A stretch of DNA of 64,000 bases, from NCBI RefSeq assembly GCF_000407505.1, contig NZ_ASWE01000002.1:682001-746000 (forward strand), read 5' to 3'. The first letter of the stretch is position 1, and each line of letters starts with the position of its first letter. This stretch comes from Enterococcus phoeniculicola ATCC BAA-412. GTDB lineage: Bacteria; Bacillota; Bacilli; Lactobacillales; Enterococcaceae. A program made the position numbers and the translations under genes. Below, one piece after another: positions 1 through 8,436 of the stretch. The notes below the pieces were generated by a model. That model was given only the letters and a program-made list of their open reading frames with translations, was not told where the DNA came from and searched no databases.

Positions 1-888
1 CATTGCTAACAATATCGCATTTTTCTTTTCTTCAGCATCTGATCCTCTAGAAGTCAGAATGATGGGAATCTGGGCCCCCATAATCAAGCCAGCCATTTTC
101 CCTTTAGCTAAGAGTGTCATACTTTTTCCAAGAACATTCATTGTTGTTATATCTGGGCCAAGCAGAATATCTGCGTCACCTGCAACAGCACTTGTATACT
201 CTTTAATAGAAGCAATCTCTTGGCTCAAAGCTAAATCTAAAGAAATTGGTCCATCAATGAAACATTTATCTGAAAATTTCTCTTCAAATTCAATCATTAA
301 TTTCTCTGCTTCAACTGATGATTGAATGTTCGGATTAACAAGTTCCGTTGCTCCTAGTACACCAATTTTAGGTTTTTTTATACCTAGAGATTGCATGACA
401 GTTATTGCATGATGCAATAACTTCTTTTTCTCTTCATAAGTTGGGGCTGCAACCATTCCTCCATCTGTTGTCAAAAGTAACTTATGATAGTTTGGCAATT
501 GATTAACTGAGATATGTGATAAAAGAGAGTCAGAAACGAGTCCTTGTTCTTTTGAAACAATTGCTTTTAGAAACGTCCTTGTTTGCAGATGCCCTTTCAT
601 TAAGCAATCAATTTTTTTCTCATGAACCAGCTGAGTACCTATCTGAGCTGCAGCTTCTTCATTCGCTGCTTCAACGAGTTCATAGGGATAATCCGTGTAG
701 TTTCTTTCTTCCATCTGTTGAAAAATCTTTTTTTTCGGACCAATCAAAACAGGAAATACGTGTAAGCGAATGGTTTTATCAAAGAGACTCTGTAAAGCAG
801 CCAAATCATTAGCATAAACCACACCGATACGTACTTTGTTTGGATGGGGAGTAATTTCAGCAAGTTGATGAAAACTTGTTATGCTCAT
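1..888 (-). CDS. Phosphate acetyl/butyryltransferase family enzyme, 3' end outside window
   Basis: The 296 visible codons begin MSITSFHQLAEI and run off the left edge, so the C-terminus is missing. The protein has the Pta/Ptb fold signature: LIGPKKK near the N-terminus, the segment MKGHLQT, GVLGATE, and the C-terminal stretch GDADILLGPDITTMNVLGK. Family members swap CoA and phosphate on short acyl groups (acyl-CoA + phosphate to acyl phosphate). The ATG at 888 has GAGAGGAG upstream and lies 16 nt after the stop of the aldehyde dehydrogenase gene, so the two form one operon. Together they would turn an aldehyde into acyl-CoA and then acyl phosphate, from which a kinase could make ATP. The true acyl chain is unknown; an acyl kinase may follow beyond the edge. 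Confidence 0.85.
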   Translation of the reverse strand, partial: MSITSFHQLAEITPHPNKVRIGVVYANDLAALQSLFDKTIRLHVFPVLIGPKKKIFQQMEERNYTDYPYELVEAANEEAAAQIGTQLVHEKKIDCLMKGHLQTRTFLKAIVSKEQGLVSDSLLSHISVNQLPNYHKLLLTTDGGMVAAPTYEEKKKLLHHAITVMQSLGIKKPKIGVLGATELVNPNIQSSVEAEKLMIEFEEKFSDKCFIDGPISLDLALSQEIASIKEYTSAVAGDADILLGPDITTMNVLGKSMTLLAKGKMAGLIMGAQIPIILTSRGSDAEEKKNAILLAM

Positions 889-904
889 AGCGATACTCCT
901 CTCT

Positions 905-2248
905 TTAGTTCCAAGGTGTTTCTGTATGTTTGGGTGAAATTGGATACGCAATGCGGGAGATATTTATTAAGTGATGATAAGATAAATTTTCTGAAATACT
1001 ATTATTCCCCCACGAACCACAGCCTAATGAAACGGTTGGGTTTAACCCATTTGTTGGGCTTCCGCCTGCATCAATAGTTGGCTGATTGACAACTACTCGA
1101 CTAACTGGTAACGTTTCTCCAGCTGATAGAATGTGCTGTTCATTATTTGAAAAAATTCCCGTAGAATGTCCAGCGCCCTCAACCCATAAATTATTTTTAG
1201 CATCTAAAAGTGCTTCTTCAAATGACTCGCATCCTTTTACTACTAAAACAGGATTCATTTTTTCTTTTACTAAGAGCTCTTCTTGCCCGGACGTAGTCAC
1301 TTTAACAGCTAGAATAATGGTATCCTCTGGTACCTTAATTCCTGCTTTTTCAGCGATAAATGTGGCGGTTTGTCCTACCAAATCCGGATTTGATTTTCCA
1401 CCTGGAAATAAAAGCTCTCTCATTTTTTGAACATCTATCTCCTCTTTAATTATATAGGCTTTGTTATTTTCAAGTGCTTGAAATAGTTCCTCTTCTTTTT
1501 TTTCTGGATAAAGCAAACTTTGTTGGCACGCACAGACAATTCCGTTATCAAAAGAACGCCCAATGACAGTAAGCTCTGCAGCTAAATTGATGTCAAAATC
1601 ATCATCTAAAATCGCTTGAACATTTCCTGGTCCAACACCAAAGGCAGGTTTCCCACTTGAATAGGCTGCTCTTACAAGCCCTGGTCCTCCAGTTGCAACA
1701 ATAACATCACTCTCTCTCATCAACTGTTGAGAAAGTTCAAGACTTGGTTCTTCAATAACTTGTAACAGGTCTTTTGGAGCATGAATTGATTCTAGTGCAC
1801 TTCTCATTAAGTCAATCGTATGCTTGGTTGTTTTTTTTGCTCTTGGATGTGGAGAAACAATCATGGCATTCTTTCCTTTTAAAGCCATTAATCCGTTGCC
1901 TAAAGGAGTGATTGTCGGATTTGTTGTGGGGGTTACTGAACCAATGACGCCTACAGGATGAGCAATTTCCACTACCCCTTCTTCTTTTAGTGTCTGGATA
2001 ATACCAACTGATTTCTTGCCTTTTAAATGAGAAAAAATATTTATAGCCATATTTTGATTTTTCCCGATTTTGTGTTCGTAGTTTCCTAATCCTGTTTCTT
2101 CAACCGCCTCTTTTGCAAGTTCCTCTGCATGATCAAAAATTGTCTTAGAAATAACCGAAAGCATCTCATCCACTTGTTCTTGTGTGTAATTAGAAATTGA
2201 CTGCATTGCCTGACGACCTCTTAGAATTTTATCCGAGAGCGTGTTCAT
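905..2248 (-). CDS. CoA-acylating aldehyde dehydrogenase (AdhE N-domain / EutE / SauS type)
   Basis: 447 aa, NAD(P)-dependent oxidation of an aldehyde to acyl-CoA. It matches the aldehyde dehydrogenase half of AdhE: VGVIGSVTPTTNP, the nucleotide-binding VATGGPGLVRAA, the catalytic cysteine in FDNGIVCACQQ (Cys239), and the C-terminal GCGSWGNNSISEN followed by HHLINIS. No iron alcohol dehydrogenase domain follows, so it is a stand-alone acylating enzyme like EutE, PduP or sulfoacetaldehyde dehydrogenase SauS. The substrate cannot be read from sequence. ATG 2248 has GGAGG 8 nt upstream. It is the first gene of an operon with the phosphate acyltransferase and is fed by the promoter, operator and cre site at 2272-2384. 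No shell-targeting extension and no microcompartment shell gene are visible. Confidence 0.85.
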   Translation of the reverse strand: MNTLSDKILRGRQAMQSISNYTQEQVDEMLSVISKTIFDHAEELAKEAVEETGLGNYEHKIGKNQNMAINIFSHLKGKKSVGIIQTLKEEGVVEIAHPVGVIGSVTPTTNPTITPLGNGLMALKGKNAMIVSPHPRAKKTTKHTIDLMRSALESIHAPKDLLQVIEEPSLELSQQLMRESDVIVATGGPGLVRAAYSSGKPAFGVGPGNVQAILDDDFDINLAAELTVIGRSFDNGIVCACQQSLLYPEKKEEELFQALENNKAYIIKEEIDVQKMRELLFPGGKSNPDLVGQTATFIAEKAGIKVPEDTIILAVKVTTSGQEELLVKEKMNPVLVVKGCESFEEALLDAKNNLWVEGAGHSTGIFSNNEQHILSAGETLPVSRVVVNQPTIDAGGSPTNGLNPTVSLGCGSWGNNSISENLSYHHLINISRIAYPISPKHTETPWN

Positions 2249-2271
2249 AATACATTCCTCCTTACATTTTT

Positions 2272-2285
2272 AGAAAGCGTTTTCA
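2272..2285 (-). promoter_or_regulatory. cre site (CcpA catabolite control)
   Basis: On the minus strand this reads TGAAAACGCTTTCT, which fits the cre consensus TGNAANCGNWNNCW throughout. It lies in the 5' leader of the aldehyde dehydrogenase gene, about 65 nt downstream of the predicted start point, where CcpA binding normally blocks elongation. It implies repression when a preferred sugar is present. Confidence 0.75.
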
Positions 2286-2322
2286 GAATAAGGTAAAAAA
2301 ATAGTTTACGACGTCGCTTTTT

Positions 2323-2344
2323 ACATACATACGCGCATGTATGT
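2323..2344. promoter_or_regulatory. AcrR/TetR-type operator
   Basis: A perfect inverted repeat: ACATACAT, a 6-nt spacer, ATGTATGT. It resembles the AcrR-type operator built from TACATACA and TGTATGTA half-sites. It sits immediately downstream of the -10 box of the aldehyde dehydrogenase promoter, so a bound dimer would block transcription. The TetR/AcrR-family gene at 2797-3405 is the obvious candidate ligand; this is inference. Confidence 0.75.
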
Positions 2345-2355
2345 TTTACACCTAC

Positions 2356-2384
2356 ATCATAATTTATTCTTTTCCAGTTGTCAA
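2356..2384 (-). promoter_or_regulatory. Promoter of the aldehyde dehydrogenase-phosphotransacylase operon
   Basis: Minus strand: -35 TTGACA (2379-2384), a 17-nt spacer, -10 TATGAT (2356-2361). It is one of the best sigma-A promoters in the window and is followed directly by the AcrR-like operator. Confidence 0.8.
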
Positions 2385-2587
2385 TTAATAATCGGAAAGT
2401 GAAAATAACTACTTGTCAGTGTGATAAAAAAAGAGGTTCAAGTTAGGTAAAAAAATAGTTTTTTATGTAAATTTTTTATAGTGCATCCTTTATTTGTTGA
2501 TTATTGAACATGATAAATCGAGGTTATGCTTAGAAATAAACGTTACTTGTTTCTTCGCTACTGATAAATATACTCAAATCCTCTTAT

Positions 2588-2642
2588 CTGAAAAAAGAAA
2601 ACGAGGCTAGGATATAACCATCTAAGTTATATCCTAGCCTCG
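2588..2642 (-). terminator. Intrinsic terminator of the TetR-family gene (hairpin of the repeat)
   Basis: 17-bp perfect stem with a 7-nt loop, followed on the minus strand by a T-rich run at 2588-2601. It lies between the regulator gene and the aldehyde dehydrogenase promoter, so the regulator transcript should stop before the operon. Confidence 0.7.
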
Positions 2643-2791
2643 GAAAATGTTAATAAAGCTTGGGAAGAGAAGTAACTCATACCCAACATCTTTCTCGCTC
2701 TCCTCAACTTCTACGCATGGGATATGCTTGTAATCAGCTGAAATAGCTGTCGAAACATACTTGGTTCTAGATGAACACTCTTGTCCCGACC
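2602..2791 (-). repeat. Dispersed repeat element, copy 1 (longest, reverse orientation)
   Basis: Read on the minus strand it starts GGTCGGGACAAGAGTGTTCA, then has a variable part, then TTCCCAAGCTTTATTAA, and ends in a perfect 17-bp hairpin (arms 2602-2618 and 2626-2642, 7-nt loop). The same order of blocks is seen at 3527-3643 and 11086-11204. The hairpin is followed on the minus strand by TTTTCTTTTTTC, so here it doubles as an intrinsic terminator for the TetR-family gene just upstream. Confidence 0.7.
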
Positions 2792-2796
2792 GTTGT

Positions 2797-3405
2797 TTAT
2801 AAATCATCATTTAAAATTAAACCAATACTTTGCTTGATGCTTTCAATTGTATAATTTTTGGCAATGATAGTTGGCGTATCACTGCTGTGCATACCTTCAA
2901 AATAAGAATATAACAAACTGGCAACAACAGCTGAATCACAATTTTTAAGACGGATATTCTTTTCTTGAAGCTCTTCTACTCCTGTTTTAAAAAATGTATA
3001 TAATTTTACTCTGGACTCCTCAATCAGATTTGCTAAATCCTCAAACTCTTGATTGGCATGGATAGACACAGCGGCTTGCTGTATGAATGCATAATATTTA
3101 CGGTCTTTATAAGGTAAAAGAATCATTTTTACAACTTTATCCTTAAAATCGAGTGTAGAATCTTGATAAATGGGCTCTTTTTTTTTGCGGATGTTTTCTA
3201 AAGTATCAATGACTGTTTGTTTAAATAAGTCCTGTTTATTTTTAAAGTGCCAGTATGCTGCTCCCCTGCTTACTTTTGCATCCTTTGAGATTTTTTCTAA
3301 GGATACATTTTCTAAGCCAACTGTATAAAAGTTATCAAATGCTGCATCAAGCAAGTCTTGACGTGTTTGAATGCTATTCTCTTTTTTTTTACTCACCTTT
3401 TCCAT
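2797..3405 (-). CDS. TetR/AcrR-family transcriptional repressor
   Basis: 202 aa. The N-terminal helix-turn-helix (about residues 15-60) reads LLDAAFDNFYTVGLENVSL, then KVSRGAAYWHFKNKQDLF, which is the AcrR/TtgR subtype hallmark. The rest is an all-helical ligand and dimer domain. It starts at ATG 3405 and ends 5 nt before a dispersed repeat. An AcrR-like palindrome lies at the promoter of the downstream metabolic operon, which is why it is assigned as that operon's regulator. AcrR-subtype repressors often control efflux pumps, but no pump gene is adjacent, so the target assignment is inferred from position and operator type. The inducer is unknown. Confidence 0.85.
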   Translation of the reverse strand: MEKVSKKKENSIQTRQDLLDAAFDNFYTVGLENVSLEKISKDAKVSRGAAYWHFKNKQDLFKQTVIDTLENIRKKKEPIYQDSTLDFKDKVVKMILLPYKDRKYYAFIQQAAVSIHANQEFEDLANLIEESRVKLYTFFKTGVEELQEKNIRLKNCDSAVVASLLYSYFEGMHSSDTPTIIAKNYTIESIKQSIGLILNDDL

Positions 3406-3526
3406 GAAACGCCTCTTTTCTATCGTCCTTCTCTCTTATTAAACATCATAAAAAGAGATTTTTCAAATGTTCAAATCAAACGCTCTATTCACTGCTAAGA
3501 TAATAAGTTGAAAAAGGATACAAAAA

Positions 3527-3643
3527 GAGGTTAGGATAGAAGTGTTCAGCTCCGATAAATAAGAAGGAGTTGCTTTCTGTTCCCAACCTTTATTAAGAGT
3601 TTACGAAGGTGGAGTATAACTTAATTAGTCATCTCCCACCTTC
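3527..3643 (+). repeat. Dispersed repeat element, copy 2
   Basis: Starts GAGGTTAGGATAGAAGTGTT, continues with CAGCTCCGA, then has GTTCCCAACCTTTATTAA and ends in a hairpin with arms GAAGGTGG (3605-3612) and CCACCTTC (3636-3643). It carries the same blocks as copies 1 and 4, but its hairpin middle is degenerate. It fills the gap between the TetR-family gene and the YjdF-like gene; the gap holds no reading frame. Confidence 0.65.
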
Positions 3644-3660
3644 TCCTTTTAATTGTGTTT

Positions 3661-4329
3661 CTAGTTCTTTTTTTTAGTTATTCGATAATTTTCAAAATAA
3701 GAAGGATTCTTTCGACTCTTGCTCCAAGCAAATATTCCCATAATCAGTGCACCGATGGTATTCGTAATCAAATCACCCATGGTGTCCATTAACGCTGCTC
3801 GACCTACAAGAGCTGCACCGTTACTTGCAATATAGCGCTGCAAATTCATAGAGAAAAATTGATCGCAACCAAATTCCCAGAACTCCCAGAAAACACCACA
3901 TAAGCCTGCAAATGCAAAACCGAAGAGTAAAAAGAGCCAAGGACTCGAGTCAGCAATTTTTGCACGTTTCATAAAGAACCCTATTAGTCCGTATCCCAAA
4001 GCAGTTAACAACATAGGACTCACGGCATGAAGAATCTTATCCCAAAATGAGATATAACTAATCACATGTAAACCTGTGCCTATAAAGGCCGAAATCAATA
4101 AGAAAAACCAGTAAAAATAGATGATTGATGTGGGCACTTCAATTTTAAACAGCTTTCGAATGACCTGAGGTAAGAAGATTAGTGCGATACTCGCTAACGC
4201 TTCTATCACAAAAATCCAAGATTGACTTTCTGAATATCTGCCAATACTAAATTCATAAATTGTATAACCGAAGACAAATACACCGAATAAAATCATAAAT
4301 AGTTGGACTTTTTTTTCATTATTTTTCAT
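3661..4329 (-). CDS. YjdF-like (DUF2238) integral membrane protein
   Basis: About 222 aa with six or so hydrophobic segments. The DUF2238/YjdF pattern is visible: SFWDKILHAVSP in the middle, FWEFWEFGCD, and DTMGDLITNTIGALIMG near the C-terminus. Function of the family is unknown. The start chosen is ATG 4329 (MKNNEKK), which has GAGGTG 7 nt upstream; an upstream in-frame TTG at 4344 would place the start inside that ribosome site. It begins 11 nt after the deoxyribosyltransferase stop, so the two are probably co-transcribed. Confidence 0.75.
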   Translation of the reverse strand: MKNNEKKVQLFMILFGVFVFGYTIYEFSIGRYSESQSWIFVIEALASIALIFLPQVIRKLFKIEVPTSIIYFYWFFLLISAFIGTGLHVISYISFWDKILHAVSPMLLTALGYGLIGFFMKRAKIADSSPWLFLLFGFAFAGLCGVFWEFWEFGCDQFFSMNLQRYIASNGAALVGRAALMDTMGDLITNTIGALIMGIFAWSKSRKNPSYFENYRITKKKN

Positions 4330-4340
4330 TGTTACACACC

Positions 4341-4826
4341 TCAATCCTCTTTATTCATAAACTCTTTTACTTTTTGAAGCAAAAGCTCCTCGTTAGAAAC
4401 AATTGTTCCATTTAGCTTAATCAAGCCAGTGGTATATAAATTTACATAATGGAATTGATTTTCAGCGACTTCACCAAGTGCGGCAAGTTTCTTTTGATTG
4501 TCACTTCCCTGCTGACGAGTGTCAGTATACAGGCCAATCACAGGGATATTTTTCGCATAAGCAACCCCTACCTCAGAGGCTACTCCTGGATCAATGACCA
4601 AACCATCCAACAGAGCAATCAGAAGATCACTTTCTACTACTTTTTCTGTGTCAGCTTGCGCGATCATTTTACTATCAGCATAGGCACTCTTATCATTGAT
4701 TGCCCCATTTTCCTGCGGCAGATAAACAGAGATCCGTTCAGATAGTTCGCGTATCTTCGCTACTACAGATGCATTGTATAGCAAATCACTTTTAGCAAAC
4801 ATAGGTGCTGCAAAATAAATATTCAT
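4341..4826 (-). CDS. Nucleoside 2-deoxyribosyltransferase family protein
   Basis: 161 aa. The N-terminus MNIYFAAPMFAKSD and the later SDLLIALLDGLVIDPGVASEVGVAYA match the nucleoside deoxyribosyltransferase fold, in which the acidic residue in the GVASEVG stretch is the catalytic nucleophile in characterised members. Such enzymes move deoxyribose between bases in purine and pyrimidine salvage. RBS AAAGAGGAAAC precedes ATG 4826. It lies 32 nt after the acetyltransferase and 11 nt before the membrane protein gene. Some family members hydrolyse nucleotides instead, so the exact reaction is open. Confidence 0.8.
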   Translation of the reverse strand: MNIYFAAPMFAKSDLLYNASVVAKIRELSERISVYLPQENGAINDKSAYADSKMIAQADTEKVVESDLLIALLDGLVIDPGVASEVGVAYAKNIPVIGLYTDTRQQGSDNQKKLAALGEVAENQFHYVNLYTTGLIKLNGTIVSNEELLLQKVKEFMNKED

Positions 4827-4858
4827 TTGTTTCCTCTTTTCATATGGTTAGATTTTTT

Positions 4859-6079
4859 TCAAAAGTAATCACTAAAGTACGCTTCCGTATCAGGAATGAT
4901 TCTTTCTAAGCTGTTTAAAGTTTCCTTATCTGTTTCAATTCGTTCAATCCGATGTAAATAGGCGCTTCTACGATAATTCATCATGAGACAAGTAAAGGTT
5001 TGAATGTCTAGTTTCACAGGTGATCCCAGTGGCTCATCCGAAATATGGACTTGATCATTTTCATCCCAAAGAACACTAAATATACCATTGTTCCATTTTG
5101 CCACAGGATCTTCAATGATAAAATGAAAAGGCTTTGCAGTACTTGCAAAAGGAAAAACTTTTAGAAATTCTTTTACGTCAACGACTCTAGCCATAAAATA
5201 TGGTTCAATTGATTCTTTTATTTGTCCATCCTCTAATAAGAATGCAAGAGGTTCATTTTTATAGATATCCCCTTTAACCCAATAAATCATCGAAAAATGT
5301 GCACTTACAAAATTCCATAAGCCATTTCTAGCTTCTTGATTAATGTAAAACAGCTCTTTGATGTGAAAAACCTCTTCTGCCACCCAATAAAATAGCACCC
5401 CAAGTGGTTCTTGGTTTGCCCCATAATAAACAGCAGCCGTCCGTTCTTCTTCATTTTCAAATCGCCAGTACTCTTCCCAGTTAAACTCACTGCGAATCAG
5501 TGCCCCATGATTTTGTCGCGCAAATTGTTCATAAACTCGAATCACGTCTGGGTGAGTAACTTCAAGCCGCTCTACCATCCCAGAGACGGGCACTTGCTTT
5601 GGCAGCTGCGTATCTCGAATTTTAAACGAGAGTTTGTCCGACATGATCTCCCATCCCTTACGACGATAATAAGGAATATTATATGGATAAAGATAAGATA
5701 TCCACTGCTTGTCTGCACGCATATCTTCTAAGGCTAAGGCAATTAAATCTTTCATTAAACCATGGTTGGCATATTCAGGATAGGTTCCAACTCCTGTGAC
5801 TCCGCCCATTTTATAAATGGATCCGTGTATGTTGACTTCACATGGATAAATAGCAATTTGAGAAATCAGCTTGTTTTCGTGAAACCAGCCAAATACTTTG
5901 GATAACTCTAAGATAGGTTGTTTTGATTTAATAAATTCTCTTTTATTTTCGAAGCCACTTTCTTCTATGTCGGCTTGAGTGACTTGAAACACGTAGGATA
6001 AAAGCTCATTAAACTGATCGACGTGTTCTTCTCCCACCTGTTTTAATTCAAGACTCTCTCGAAATTCTTTTTGTTCCAT
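4859..6079 (-). CDS. Eis-family GNAT N-acetyltransferase
   Basis: 406 aa, the usual length of Eis-like proteins: a double GNAT fold followed by a sterol-carrier-like domain. Visible markers are GGVTGVGTYPEYANHGLM (acetyl-CoA loop, about residues 95-112), YLYPYNIPYYRRKGWE, and a C-terminus ending in DYF with the free carboxylate that serves as general base in Eis. Mycobacterial Eis acetylates aminoglycosides and peptides; the substrate of Firmicutes homologues is not established. The next gene rightwards, lepA, is divergent. Confidence 0.85.
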   Translation of the reverse strand: MEQKEFRESLELKQVGEEHVDQFNELLSYVFQVTQADIEESGFENKREFIKSKQPILELSKVFGWFHENKLISQIAIYPCEVNIHGSIYKMGGVTGVGTYPEYANHGLMKDLIALALEDMRADKQWISYLYPYNIPYYRRKGWEIMSDKLSFKIRDTQLPKQVPVSGMVERLEVTHPDVIRVYEQFARQNHGALIRSEFNWEEYWRFENEEERTAAVYYGANQEPLGVLFYWVAEEVFHIKELFYINQEARNGLWNFVSAHFSMIYWVKGDIYKNEPLAFLLEDGQIKESIEPYFMARVVDVKEFLKVFPFASTAKPFHFIIEDPVAKWNNGIFSVLWDENDQVHISDEPLGSPVKLDIQTFTCLMMNYRRSAYLHRIERIETDKETLNSLERIIPDTEAYFSDYF

Positions 6080-6181
6080 TCTTTCATCTCCAGTTTTCTT
6101 TATAAGTATAGTATAACAAATGCGAAGGAAAAGTGGGAATTCTTCGTGTTGTGAAAAATACTTTAATTATGATGCTTTCGT

Positions 6182-6190
6182 TGGTATAAT
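6182..6190 (+). promoter_or_regulatory. lepA promoter, extended -10
   Basis: TGGTATAAT, an extended -10 box, 37 nt upstream of the lepA start. No good -35 hexamer is seen at the right distance (TTTAAT at 6162-6167), which suits an extended -10 promoter. Confidence 0.55.
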
Positions 6191-6226
6191 GGTAAGTGCT
6201 GATTAAAAGAAATGAGGAATTAATCC

Positions 6227-8062
6227 ATGAATATAAACGAAATGAAAAAACGACAGGAAAAAATCCGGAATTTTTCGATTATTGCCCATATTGACCACGG
6301 AAAATCAACTTTGGCTGATCGAATTTTAGAAAAAACAGATACAGTAACTACTCGTGAAATGCAACAACAGCTATTAGATTCGATGGATCTTGAGCGTGAG
6401 CGTGGGATTACGATTAAATTAAATGCAGTTGAATTAACGTATGATGCAAAAGATGGTGAAACCTATATCTTCCATTTGATTGATACTCCGGGACATGTGG
6501 ATTTTACTTATGAAGTGTCACGAAGTTTAGCTGCCTGTGAAGGGGCCGTTTTAGTTGTAGATGCTGCACAAGGAATTGAAGCACAGACTTTAGCCAATGT
6601 TTATCTAGCATTAGATAATGATTTGGAAATCCTACCTGTAATAAATAAAATTGACTTGCCTGCTGCAGACCCTGAACGCGTTCGACAAGAAATTGAAGAT
6701 GTGATTGGTATCGATGCAAGTGAAGCTGTTCTAGCAAGTGCCAAAGCAGGAATTGGGATTGAAGACATATTAGAACAAGTGGTTGAGTATGTTCCAGCTC
6801 CTACAGGTGATGTAGAAGCACCTTTAAAAGCCTTAATTTTTGATTCTATTTATGATAGTTATCGTGGGGTGGTCCTAAATGTACGGATTATGGATGGTGT
6901 GGTGAAACCTGGAGATAAAATTCAATTAATGAGTAACGGAAAAACATTTGATGTTACTGAAGTAGGCGTTTTTTCTCCAAAAACAATTGCTAGAGATTTC
7001 TTAATGGTTGGCGATGTTGGCTACATCACAGCAAGTATTAAAACAGTTCAGGATACTCGTGTTGGTGATACCGTTACTTTGGCTGATAATCCCGCAAAAG
7101 AAGCTCTGTATGGTTATAGAAAAATGAATCCTATGGTTTATTGTGGTTTGTACCCTATCGATACCTCTCGTTATAATGACTTACGTGAATCACTAGAGAA
7201 GCTGCAGTTAAATGATGCTGCCTTACAATTTGAACCAGAAACATCTCAAGCTTTAGGATTTGGTTTTCGCTGTGGATTTTTAGGTTTACTTCATATGGAT
7301 GTTATTCAAGAGCGTTTGGAGCGTGAATTTAATCTAGAGTTAATTACGACGGCACCTTCTGTAATTTACCATGTAGAAAAAACAGATGGCTCTTTAGTAG
7401 TTGTTGATAACCCAGCAGAATTTCCAGATCCTGTAAGTATTGAAAAGATTGAAGAACCTTATGTAAAAGCACAAATTATGGTACCAAATGATTACGTTGG
7501 AGCCGTGATGGAATTATCTCAGCGAAAACGTGGAGACTTCGTTACCATGGATTATTTAGATGATTATCGTGTGAACGTTGTTTATGAAATTCCACTTTCT
7601 GAAATTGTTTTTGACTTCTTTGACAAATTAAAATCAAGTACAAAAGGCTATGCTTCTCTTGATTATGAATTGGTGGGTTATAGAGAAAGCCGTCTTGTGA
7701 AGATGGACATTCTTTTAAATGCTGAAAAAGTGGATGCGCTGAGCTTTATCGTGCATAGAGAATTTGCTTACGAACGTGGAAAGGCAATTGTTGAAAAATT
7801 GAAGAAATTAATCCCACGTCAACAGTTTGAGGTTCCTATTCAAGCAGCCATTGGACAAAAAATTGTTGCTCGTTCAGACATCAAAGCGTTACGTAAAAAC
7901 GTATTGGCTAAATGTTATGGCGGAGATGTTTCTCGTAAACGTAAATTATTAGAGAAACAAAAAGAAGGGAAAAAACGGATGAAACAAATTGGTTCTGTCG
8001 AAGTGCCGCAAGAAGCCTTCATGGCTGTTCTTAAGATGGACGAAGATGAACCCAAGAAATAA
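6227..8062 (+). CDS. lepA: Elongation factor 4 (LepA)
   Basis: 611 aa, full family length. It is a translational GTPase that binds the ribosome and is proposed to back-translocate or help assembly. Motifs: G1 [10 protein letters not shown]2 region [11 protein letters not shown]3 DTPGHVDF, G4 NKIDLP, G5 [12 protein letters not shown], then EF-G-like domains and the LepA-specific C-terminal domain rich in lysine and arginine. ATG 6227 has GAGGA about 9 nt upstream. Single-gene unit, followed by a strong terminator. Confidence 0.97.
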   Translation: MNINEMKKRQEKIRNFSIIAHIDHGKSTLADRILEKTDTVTTREMQQQLLDSMDLERERGITIKLNAVELTYDAKDGETYIFHLIDTPGHVDFTYEVSRSLAACEGAVLVVDAAQGIEAQTLANVYLALDNDLEILPVINKIDLPAADPERVRQEIEDVIGIDASEAVLASAKAGIGIEDILEQVVEYVPAPTGDVEAPLKALIFDSIYDSYRGVVLNVRIMDGVVKPGDKIQLMSNGKTFDVTEVGVFSPKTIARDFLMVGDVGYITASIKTVQDTRVGDTVTLADNPAKEALYGYRKMNPMVYCGLYPIDTSRYNDLRESLEKLQLNDAALQFEPETSQALGFGFRCGFLGLLHMDVIQERLEREFNLELITTAPSVIYHVEKTDGSLVVVDNPAEFPDPVSIEKIEEPYVKAQIMVPNDYVGAVMELSQRKRGDFVTMDYLDDYRVNVVYEIPLSEIVFDFFDKLKSSTKGYASLDYELVGYRESRLVKMDILLNAEKVDALSFIVHREFAYERGKAIVEKLKKLIPRQQFEVPIQAAIGQKIVARSDIKALRKNVLAKCYGGDVSRKRKLLEKQKEGKKRMKQIGSVEVPQEAFMAVLKMDEDEPKK

Positions 8063-8110
8063 GCCGTTTTTGAAAATAAATTCTTGAAACAAACTAGTTT
8101 GCTGTATTTG

Positions 8111-8140
8111 CCACCGGTTTTCTGCCGGTGGTTTTTTGTT
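8111..8140 (+). terminator. lepA terminator
   Basis: CCACCGG stem (8111-8117), loop, CCGGTGG (8125-8131), followed by TTTTTT. Confidence 0.85.
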
Positions 8141-8159
8141 CATTCAGTGAAATAAATAG

Positions 8160-8183
8160 GAGGTTGAGACAGAAGCGTTCAGC
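8160..8183 (+). repeat. Dispersed repeat element, copy 3 (5' fragment only)
   Basis: GAGGTTGAGACAGAAG followed by CGTTCAGC, the 5' block of the repeat family also seen at 2602-2791, 3527-3643 and 11086-11204. The downstream blocks and hairpin are absent, so this is a truncated copy. Confidence 0.55.
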
Positions 8184-8266
8184 TTTGAGAAAAGGTACTG
8201 TGTATCATCATACGAAAAAAATCCTATTCTACAGAAAAAGTGGTATTCTTCTTTCACTTAGTAAAT

Positions 8267-8295
8267 TTGAGTTGCTTTTTTCGTTGTGCTAAAAT
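8267..8295 (+). promoter_or_regulatory. Promoter of the zinc-ribbon membrane protein gene
   Basis: TTGAGT (8267-8272), 17-nt spacer, TAAAAT (8290-8295). It leaves a leader of about 135 nt before the gene. Confidence 0.5.
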
Positions 8296-8298
8296 AAC

Positions 8299-8376
8299 AG
8301 TACTGATGATTTTTCTCTTAGATGAGAGATGGATTAATCGGCAGATTGAATCGTCTGCTTCTTTTTCGGAAGTACT
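8299..8376 (+). other. Possible structured 5' leader
   Basis: AGTACT at 8299-8304 can pair with AGTACT at 8371-8376. Between them are two small hairpins, CTCT/AGAG (8315-8328) and GCAGA/TCTGC (8341-8358), the second followed by TTCTTTTT. This could be a three-way junction or a weak attenuator; the stems are short and could be chance. Confidence 0.3.
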
Positions 8377-8436
8377 TGATGGATTGCGTAGCAAGAATTA
8401 AAGATTCACAACTATAGTTTATTTGGAGGAGTTATT

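Noticed and set aside
905-2248. Possible full-length bifunctional AdhE
   Set aside because: Only the aldehyde dehydrogenase half is present; no iron alcohol dehydrogenase domain follows, and the next gene is a phosphotransacylase.
4449-4745. Plus-strand reading frame opposite the deoxyribosyltransferase gene
   Set aside because: Lies fully inside a recognised gene on the other strand and has no ribosome site or recognisable domain; treated as a shadow.
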